Program-made: the position numbers and the translations under genes
Shown here: positions 45,350-51,622 of the stretch, in pieces
Position numbering within the stretch: the stretch's first letter is position 1
Layout of the letters: every line of letters begins with the position of its first letter
Assembly (NCBI RefSeq): GCF_000024005.1
Contig: NC_013132.1
Span: 1,240,001-1,304,000 of the forward strand
Reading direction: 5' to 3'
Length of the DNA stretch: 64,000 nucleotides
DNA from: Chitinophaga pinensis DSM 2588
Lineage (GTDB): Bacteria; Bacteroidota; Bacteroidia; Chitinophagales; Chitinophagaceae
Notes under the pieces: model-generated
What the model saw: the letters and a program-made list of their open reading frames with translations, nothing else
Database searches by the model: none
Told to the model about the DNA's origin: nothing

Positions 45350-45527
45350 ATCATTAACGGATAAACTATTTAAAACATGCTCAATAAACAAATTCACATG
45401 AACACAGCGCCAGCATCCTCTTTAGAGGTTCGTGGCAACTGGTTCCGGGCATGTAATAGTTTTATATAGAGAAGATTAATTCGTATATATAACAAGCCCC
45501 GGGACAAGTACCCGGGGCTTTTTTTTT
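45350..45527 (+). ncRNA. candidate small RNA/micro-ORF unit C
   Basis: Follows a good promoter and ends at a very strong terminator, AGCCCCGGG/CCCGGGGCT (45494-45518) with ten T. Internal pairing: ACATGC (45375-45380) with GCATGT (45449-45454), hairpin CCTC-TTTA-GAGG (45417-45428), and TTATATA with TATATAA before the terminator. The block GGCATG is at 45448-45453. A 30-codon ORF (45377-45469, MLNKQIHMNTAP... ending RACNSFI) has the same length as that of unit A. Expected transcript about 175 bases. The combination of promoter, internal pairing and terminator makes this the best supported of the four units. Confidence 0.6.
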
Positions 45528-45528
45528 C

Positions 45529-45698
45529 AGCAAAACTGAATGAAAGGCGAACGGATAAAAAGACATAGAAGCCACGGCCATTCAAAGGAATGGAGCATAG
45601 CATCAATGCAATTGATGCTAACAAGACCTGGTATGCGATAACGCAGTATATACGTTGTCGTTATAACCCGGTCTGCTGTCAGCTGACCGGGTTTTTTT
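45529..45698 (+). ncRNA. candidate small RNA/micro-ORF unit D
   Basis: Four hairpins in a row directly after the unit C terminator: CCATTC/GAATGG with loop AAAG (45578-45593), AGCATCAAT/ATTGATGCT with loop GCA (45599-45619), ATAACG/CGTTAT (45638-45664), and the terminator AACCCGGTC/GACCGGGTT with seven T (45665-45698). TGGTATG (45629-45635) follows the second hairpin after nine bases, exactly as in unit B. A 33-residue ORF (45540-45641) ends ...RPGMR. No own promoter is evident, so it may arise by read-through of unit C or be processed. About 120 plain bases separate it from the AAA ATPase gene. Confidence 0.55.
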
Positions 45699-45822
45699 AT
45701 GATATTTTGGATTGAGTAGGTACAATTAGTTAACGTAAAGCGGGGTATTCCTGCCCCGCTTAAATCAAATGACGATTATTCATCAACATAGTTTTGTTTC
45801 ATCTTAATTTGCATTAACCCCC

Positions 45823-46968
45823 ATGTTGTCATTGCCGGACGCCAGGAGCGTTCCGGTATATGATAACCCATTGAAACATGTACATTTGCAGACTTATTTG
45901 AAAAGCATGGAGAATATTTCACAGCAGCGGACGATTGGAGGATCTAGTATTTTTGGGAATGGTTTGCTAGAAAGCAGCCCTTTCTATCTGTATTACTTTA
46001 ATGCAATTCCTAATGTTAGCTTCATTTATACAATAAACGGCGAAAAAGCCCTGGCCGCTTTTAAAAAGGCCTACGAAAAGGATATCATCAGGATATATAG
46101 CAGAGAGGAGGTCGGTGACAAGGAGAAGGAATACAAGCACGATATTGCCCTGGTCATTATGCCGAATGAATGTATGGTGGAATTCGGAGATGATTACTGC
46201 GAAATCCTGCATAATGGCAATGCAGCCGCTTTCATCGCCGATGTTACCACCCTGGTACGAAAACACCGGATCCGTGAAAAGAGAAAGAAATTCGAAATCA
46301 ACCTGATCTCTTTTGGTGAGCGTGGTCTGAAGCTCAAAGCCATGGAATTCAAGCGGACGCAGCTGGATCTGGCCCTGTACTATGAGGATGATTTCAAGAC
46401 GATTGATCAAATGATCTATAAGCGCCTGAATACCAATGATGATAAAGGTATTGTGCTGTTACACGGACTGCCTGGTACGGGTAAAACCACTTATCTGCGT
46501 TACCTGATAGGAAGGCTGAAGAAACGGGTCATGTTCCTGGCACCTTCTGTAGCGGCTAACCTGATGCAGCCTGACTTTATTTCCCTTCTGATAGATAATC
46601 CGAACACGATCCTGGTCATTGAGGATGCGGAGAACATTATTATGGACAGAAAATCAACCGGTAATTCCTCCGTATCCAATCTGCTGAACCTTTCTGACGG
46701 TTTACTGGCAGATTGTATGAATGTACAGATCGTATGTACCTTCAACAGCGACCTTTCACAGATAGACAGCGCCTTGTTACGTAAGGGCAGACTGATCGCC
46801 AAATATGAGTTTGGTAAACTGTCGGTTCCGAAAGCACAGCAGCTTTCCGGCAAACAGGGTTTCAATACGACTATTACACAACCTATGACAATTGCTGAAG
46901 TAATGAACCAGCATGAACCCTCCTTTGAGAAAAAGGAGATACCAATCGGTTTTCGCGCCAGATTCTAA
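45823..46968 (+). CDS. AAA family ATPase
   Basis: AAA+ ATPase of 381 residues (or 353 if the ATG at 45907, MENISQQRT, is used; both are possible). The N-terminal half (about 35-190) is specific to a Bacteroidota group with the signature LESSPFYLYYF and no known domain. The ATPase half has Walker A GLPGTGKTTYL near 215, Walker B ILVIEDAEN near 268 (Glu-Asp instead of the usual Asp-Glu), sensor-1-like VCTFNSD near 305 and an arginine-finger candidate in LLRKGRL near 320. It is probably a protein-remodelling ATPase; the substrate is unknown. It lies just downstream of units C and D. Confidence 0.85.
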   Translation: MLSLPDARSVPVYDNPLKHVHLQTYLKSMENISQQRTIGGSSIFGNGLLESSPFYLYYFNAIPNVSFIYTINGEKALAAFKKAYEKDIIRIYSREEVGDKEKEYKHDIALVIMPNECMVEFGDDYCEILHNGNAAAFIADVTTLVRKHRIREKRKKFEINLISFGERGLKLKAMEFKRTQLDLALYYEDDFKTIDQMIYKRLNTNDDKGIVLLHGLPGTGKTTYLRYLIGRLKKRVMFLAPSVAANLMQPDFISLLIDNPNTILVIEDAENIIMDRKSTGNSSVSNLLNLSDGLLADCMNVQIVCTFNSDLSQIDSALLRKGRLIAKYEFGKLSVPKAQQLSGKQGFNTTITQPMTIAEVMNQHEPSFEKKEIPIGFRARF

Positions 46969-47135
46969 TACCTGATACCAATTGCAGATGTGTGCTCCGG
47001 TGCACATTTGTAATTGGTTTTCATTGTCTATAAAATTGATAGACTATTATCAGGGAAATATTGTAATATTGTTTCGATTTCGCTCCGTTGGCCACCAAAC
47101 AATAGAGAAAACCCGTAATCCGAAACTTTATTCGC

Positions 47136-48350
47136 GTGCATTTAAACCACATGGCATGGGCCGTTCCGCTATTCCTGGGACTGATGGGTATTGAATATCT
47201 GGTGGCTAAGAAAACAGGAAAGAATTATTTCGGCTTCAGTAGTTCCGTCAGCAACATTAATGTAGGTATCGCAGAAAGGCTGCTGGATACCTTTACGGTA
47301 GGTATTTTCTATTTTATCTACGACTATCTGCACACTCATTTCGGGGTATTTAACATCCGCTCCAGCGTCCTGCTGTGGGTAGCCCTGCTTATTCTAACTG
47401 ACTTTATCTGGTATTGGTATCACCGCTGGGCGCATGAAGTGAATGTGCTCTGGGGCGCACACGTGGTGCATCATCAGAGCGAGGATTTCAATTATACGGT
47501 ATCGGCGCGTATTACTGTATTCCAGGCATTTTTCAGGATGTGTTTCTGGTCGGTATTACCCGTTATCGGATTTCCACCTGCTATGATCATCAGTGTACAG
47601 CTGCTGCATGGTATCTATCCGTTTTTTATACATACCCGCACGATCGGTAAACTGGGCATACTGGAATACATCCTGGTGACGCCTTCCCATCACCGGGTAC
47701 ATCATGCTTCCAATGAGAAGTACCTGGACAAGAACTACGGCGATGTGTTTATCATATGGGATAAACTGTTTGGCACCTTTGTGGAAGAGGAAGAGGAGCC
47801 GGAATACGGGCTGACCAAACCGCTGGACAGCCATAGTTTCCTGTGGCAACACTTTCACTTCCTGCTGGAAATAGCTTATACGCTCAAACAGACCAGCGGA
47901 TTCAGGGCCCGGTGGAAGGTCATATTTGGTAAACCTGATAATATTGATCCGACGATACGTGCGAAGCTGGAGGAACGATACCTGTTCCGCAGTACGGCAG
48001 AAGCGGGGTCGCACAAACTACAGCAGTATGTAGTCTGGCAGGTAGGAACCATTCTGCTGGTTTTATTCCTCTTCTTATTATTTGAGCACTATGTGCCTGC
48101 GTTTGTACAGGTCTGCGTGACCCTGGCCATATTCCTGACACTCATTAACAGTGGCGCTATTATGGAACAGCGTCGCTGGGTATTTTTCCTGGAATATGCA
48201 CGATTACTGGTGACGTTTGCCGCCCTGTTTTATATATGGCCGCATCCGGTATTGCTATTGGTCTTTGCATTGGTGCAATTGCCATTTTTTCTCTACAGAT
48301 CCAGCATTGAAAGACGTTACCTGCGACTTGTATACGGCAGGCCGGCTTAA
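47136..48350 (+). CDS. sterol desaturase/fatty acid hydroxylase family protein
   Basis: Membrane di-iron oxygenase of about 404 residues. The histidine clusters of the family are present: HRWAHE near 94, HVVHH near 109 and HRVHH near 187, plus further His between helices. About eight membrane segments are predicted, four flanking the His boxes and the last ones (about 300-395) forming an extra C-terminal membrane domain like that of alkylglycerol monooxygenases. Likely reaction: hydroxylation or desaturation of a lipid or ether lipid. Start GTG 47136 or ATG 47151 are both plausible. Its stop overlaps the stop of the convergent sigma factor gene. Confidence 0.88.
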   Translation: MHLNHMAWAVPLFLGLMGIEYLVAKKTGKNYFGFSSSVSNINVGIAERLLDTFTVGIFYFIYDYLHTHFGVFNIRSSVLLWVALLILTDFIWYWYHRWAHEVNVLWGAHVVHHQSEDFNYTVSARITVFQAFFRMCFWSVLPVIGFPPAMIISVQLLHGIYPFFIHTRTIGKLGILEYILVTPSHHRVHHASNEKYLDKNYGDVFIIWDKLFGTFVEEEEEPEYGLTKPLDSHSFLWQHFHFLLEIAYTLKQTSGFRARWKVIFGKPDNIDPTIRAKLEERYLFRSTAEAGSHKLQQYVVWQVGTILLVLFLFLLFEHYVPAFVQVCVTLAIFLTLINSGAIMEQRRWVFFLEYARLLVTFAALFYIWPHPVLLLVFALVQLPFFLYRSSIERRYLRLVYGRPA

Positions 48351-48835
48351 TGGCGTGGCATAGTTGTACAAAGCAGTTTACGGGCCAGGTGAATACGGCT
48401 TTTGATCGTACCCATCGGTTCATGTAGCATTTCCGCAATTTCATGATATTTGAAGCCATCGCAGTACAACAGCAATGGTTTCTTAAAAGATAAAGGGAGC
48501 TTGTAAAGGGTTCCCTTTATTTCTTTTGTACGGAGCATGTTTTCTGCATTTACTTCGGCCAGGGTGTTGTTGGTAATGTTGGGCGTGATCTCGGCGGTAG
48601 TGGAGTGTTTGGCGGCGCGTCTGTATTCATTGATAAAAAGGTTGCGCATAATGGTATACAACCAGGCACGGATGTTACTGCCTTCGAGATATTTGTCCTT
48701 GTTTTTCAGTGCTTTGTAAAGTGTCTCCTGGTAAAGGTCTTTGGCAGCTTCCGGGTCCTTGGTCAGTGCCATGGCAACTGGCTTCAGGAAATCTGCGTTT
48801 TCCAGTAAATGAGCTTGGAATGTAGAAAAACTCAT
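48347..48835 (-). CDS. ECF-type RNA polymerase sigma factor
   Basis: Sigma-70 family regulator of 162 residues. Region 2 (about 25-85) has the DLYQETLYKALKNKDKY and IRAWLYTIMRNLFINEYRR motifs; region 4 (about 105-158) has LPLSFKKPLLLYCDGFKYHEIAEML and a GTIKSRIHLARK recognition helix. I chose ATG 48835 (MSFSTFQ) over a start 63 bases upstream. No anti-sigma gene is adjacent, unlike many ECF pairs of this phylum. It could act on envelope genes, but this is not shown. A perfect -7 element lies about 75 bases upstream on its strand. Confidence 0.93.
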   Translation of the reverse strand: MSFSTFQAHLLENADFLKPVAMALTKDPEAAKDLYQETLYKALKNKDKYLEGSNIRAWLYTIMRNLFINEYRRAAKHSTTAEITPNITNNTLAEVNAENMLRTKEIKGTLYKLPLSFKKPLLLYCDGFKYHEIAEMLHEPMGTIKSRIHLARKLLCTTMPRH

Positions 48836-48909
48836 GGTTTGGGGGATGTTGTAGATTTTGGGATCGATGTACAGTTGTGCTGTCGGCAGGGCCGGCAATT
48901 ATAATGATA

Positions 48910-48917
48910 CAAACGTA
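48910..48917 (-). promoter_or_regulatory. -7 promoter element TACGTTTG of the sigma factor gene
   Basis: Reads TACGTTTG on the minus strand, a perfect TAnnTTTG match 75 bases before ATG 48835. Confidence 0.6.
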
Positions 48918-49013
48918 AAAAATGCCCGAAATGGATTGATAAATAACCGAAAAATTATCAAGTAAAGGCTAAACTGATCAATCTGCCTGGTTTTCACCTC
49001 CCTAATATTTGTA

Positions 49014-49035
49014 TCTTATTTTTAATAGCTTTGCT
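49014..49035 (+). promoter_or_regulatory. extended promoter of glf (TAGCTTTG)
   Basis: TAGCTTTG (49026-49033) is a perfect -7 element preceded by TTATTTTTAA. The same extended string precedes the export gene at 51514-51534. The glf ATG is about 90 bases downstream. Confidence 0.7.
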
Positions 49036-49121
49036 CCCCGATACCATTTGGATGACTGTCAACTGTAGCATGAAAAACTCTCCTGGTAGCAGCCGGCAGC
49101 CTTATATACAAACTTGATTAA

Positions 49122-50234
49122 ATGACGGAATTTGACTTTTTGATAGTCGGTAGTGGCCTATTCGGGGCTGTATTTGCCCGGGAGTGCAGGAAAGCCGGAA
49201 AGAAGGTGCTGGTGATAGACAGACGTCAGCATAGCGGCGGAAATGTCTTTTGTGAAAACGTCAATGGTATTAACGTGCATAAGTATGGCGCGCATATCTT
49301 TCATACAAACGATAAGCCCATATGGGATTATGTGAATTCCTTTGTAATGTTCAATAACTACGTCAATTCCCCATTGGCAGTATACAAGGATGAATTGTAC
49401 AATCTCCCGTTCAACATGAATACCTTCCATCAGCTGTGGAAGGTGAAGACGCCCCAGGAGGCAAAAGATAAAATTGCTGAACAGGTGGCGGCACTGCATA
49501 TCAGTGATCCGCAGAACCTGGAGGAGCAGGCTTTATCGCTGGTCGGGGTGGATATTTATGAAAAACTGATCAAGGGATATACCGAGAAGCAATGGGGAAG
49601 GAAAGCCAGTGAGCTGCCAGCCTTTATCATCAAGCGCTTACCATTACGTTTTACCTATAACAATAACTACTTCAACGACAAATACCAGGGGATACCGATC
49701 GGTGGCTATAATCTGCTGATAGATCGCTTACTGGAAGGTATCGAGGTAAGACTGAATACCGACTTCTTTTCCGCCCGGGAGGAACTGTCTGCCCTGGCCA
49801 AAAGAGTCGTGTTTACCGGTCAGCTGGATGAGTTTTATAACTACCGTTTTGGGATGCTGGAGTACAGAAGTCTGCGCTTTGAGCACCAGGAACTGACGAC
49901 CGACAACTACCAGGGAAATGCCGTGGTGAATTATACGGAAAGGGAAGTGCCCTACACCCGTATTATTGAGCATAAGCATTTCGAATTTGGTCAGCAGCCG
50001 ACGACTATTATTACCAGGGAATATCCGCAGGAATGGACGAAAGGACTGGAGCCGTATTATCCTATTAATGACGATACAAATGCGGGTGTCTACAAGAAAT
50101 ATAAGGAGCTGGCGGATAAGGAAACGGACGTCATTTTCGGAGGTCGGCTGGCTGAATACCGCTATTATGATATGCACCAGGTGGTCGGTTCAGCCCTGCA
50201 TATGGTCAGACAACATTTGAAAACAAGCGAATAA
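49122..50234 (+). CDS. glf: UDP-galactopyranose mutase
   Basis: Flavoenzyme that converts UDP-galactopyranose to UDP-galactofuranose for the polysaccharide made by this locus. The N-terminal FAD-binding motif FLIVGSGLFGAVFARE is at about 5-20, followed by HSGGNVFCEN and GAHIFHTND near 60. FTYNNNYFNDKYQGIPIGGYN near 180 is the substrate-side segment, and the C-terminal GRLAEYRYYDMHQVVGSAL near 345 contacts FAD. The length of 370 is standard. It begins the exopolysaccharide region and is followed after 24 bases by a glycosyltransferase-like gene. Confidence 0.97.
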   Translation: MTEFDFLIVGSGLFGAVFARECRKAGKKVLVIDRRQHSGGNVFCENVNGINVHKYGAHIFHTNDKPIWDYVNSFVMFNNYVNSPLAVYKDELYNLPFNMNTFHQLWKVKTPQEAKDKIAEQVAALHISDPQNLEEQALSLVGVDIYEKLIKGYTEKQWGRKASELPAFIIKRLPLRFTYNNNYFNDKYQGIPIGGYNLLIDRLLEGIEVRLNTDFFSAREELSALAKRVVFTGQLDEFYNYRFGMLEYRSLRFEHQELTTDNYQGNAVVNYTEREVPYTRIIEHKHFEFGQQPTTIITREYPQEWTKGLEPYYPINDDTNAGVYKKYKELADKETDVIFGGRLAEYRYYDMHQVVGSALHMVRQHLKTSE

Positions 50235-50258
50235 AAACCAACAAGGGTACATTGCTCA

Positions 50259-51245
50259 ATGATCCAGATATTCCATAATACCAGAATTTATGTAATGGCG
50301 CCGTCTTCCTTTTCTTCAGGAGGACCGGAACTCTTACACCAGCTTTGCCATAAACTTGAAAAACTGGGGTATGACGCCGTTATCTACTATCATCCCCATG
50401 CCGAAAATCCTGTGCATCCCAACTTTGTCAAGTATAACTGTAAGTATGTGACGCAGCTGGAAGATAAGAAAGAACACGTGCTGGTGATGCCGGAGACCTT
50501 TTTCTTCATGGCCGGCCAGTTTAAACACATCCGCAAATGTGGCTGGTGGTTAAGCGTTGACAATCTTTTCAAGACGAAAGAAGCCCCCGAACACTATCGC
50601 TATATAAAGAAACTGGGGCTGGATGGTATGTATAAGTGGGCGATTATGACCGGCCAGATCAAGGGCAGGTTCAGCTATCACCTGGCACAGTCCGTATATG
50701 CAGTGGATTTTATCAGGAAATGGGGGATGGAAGCGGGCTATCTGTCGGACTATCTGAATGATAGCTTTTTACAACAGTCCAGGGCGAATATACACCAGGC
50801 TAAAAAGCCACAGGTACTGTATAATCCATTAAAAGGACTGGCTTTTACCCAAAAGATCATGGCGGCTATGCCGGAGGTCAAATGGATCCCTATTCAGAAA
50901 ATGACACCTGCGCAGGTGGGAGAGTTGCTGAATGAGTCGATGGTCTATATCGATTTTGGAGAACATCCGGGGAAAGACCGCTTTCCGAGGGAGGCAGCCA
51001 TTTACAGGTGCTGTATTATTACGGGTAAGAGAGGCTCTGCTGCTTTCCAAGAAGATGTACCTATACCTGAAAAGTATAAAATCGAGGATAGGGAGGAGCA
51101 TATTCCGGCAATCGTTCAAATGATAACTGTTTGTCTGACAGACTATAAGCATCATATTAATGATTTTGAGACCTACAGGGAATGGATCTATGGAGAGGAG
51201 GCTGGTTTTGAAAAAGACATTACTGCACTTTTTGTCAGATCATAA
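50259..51245 (+). CDS. putative glycosyltransferase-like protein
   Basis: A 328-residue cytoplasmic protein, not clearly assigned. The N-terminal SSFSSGGPELLHQLCHKLEKLGYDA resembles the opening of GT-B transferases that act in polysaccharide loci, and the C-terminal half has a possible donor-site block YIDFGEHPGKDRFPREAAIY near 230. Between them the sequence is Trp/Lys-rich (CGWWLSVDNLF). It is placed between glf and the export genes and closed by a terminator, so a role in adding a galactofuranose or other sugar is plausible but unproven. Confidence 0.7.
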   Translation: MIQIFHNTRIYVMAPSSFSSGGPELLHQLCHKLEKLGYDAVIYYHPHAENPVHPNFVKYNCKYVTQLEDKKEHVLVMPETFFFMAGQFKHIRKCGWWLSVDNLFKTKEAPEHYRYIKKLGLDGMYKWAIMTGQIKGRFSYHLAQSVYAVDFIRKWGMEAGYLSDYLNDSFLQQSRANIHQAKKPQVLYNPLKGLAFTQKIMAAMPEVKWIPIQKMTPAQVGELLNESMVYIDFGEHPGKDRFPREAAIYRCCIITGKRGSAAFQEDVPIPEKYKIEDREEHIPAIVQMITVCLTDYKHHINDFETYREWIYGEEAGFEKDITALFVRS

Positions 51246-51296
51246 ATTACTGCAAATGTGTTTATAGGAAGTATTTACATGATTAATATAACAAAA

Positions 51297-51319
51297 GAGG
51301 GCCGGAAAGGCCCTTTTTA
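51297..51319 (+). terminator. intrinsic terminator
   Basis: AGGGCC (51298-51303) pairs with GGCCCT, followed by TTTTTAT. It closes the glf unit. Confidence 0.85.
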
Positions 51320-51407
51320 TATGGTTGTCTCCCGGAAAAAAATAAGATAAAACACGCATGGTAGATGTTGGCAGAAGTGTATATATATCACGAACTATTA
51401 GCAATCG

Positions 51408-51446
51408 TTGGGCTTTGACTATTAGCTATTAAGCTCTCAAAGCCAA
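51408..51446. repeat. imperfect inverted repeat upstream of export genes
   Basis: TTGGGCTTTGA (51408-51418) and TCAAAGCCAA (51437-51446) pair with one bulged G across an 18-base loop, about 80 bases upstream of the -7 element at 51525. ACTATTAGC is also directly repeated here. Confidence 0.55.
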
Positions 51447-51513
51447 TCGTAGAGTTGATTTCAAGTTCATATGGTAATTATTTAATTGGTTTCCATGACG
51501 TTAACATTTATAT

Positions 51514-51534
51514 GTTATTTTTAATAGATTTGCA
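51514..51534 (+). promoter_or_regulatory. extended promoter of the export operon (TAGATTTG)
   Basis: TAGATTTG (51525-51532) is a perfect -7 element preceded by TTATTTTTAA, as at glf. The export gene starts about 90 bases downstream. Confidence 0.72.
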
Positions 51535-51622
51535 CCGGATTTTTTCCAGGCGCGAAATTTGCTGAGTGGAGGGGCTTAAAATCGATATTTAATAATCCGA
51601 ATATTTGTTATCCAATAAATTC

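Noticed and set aside
46982..47194. 70-codon plus-strand frame before the desaturase gene
   Set aside because: Overlaps the desaturase start in another frame and has no recognisable features.
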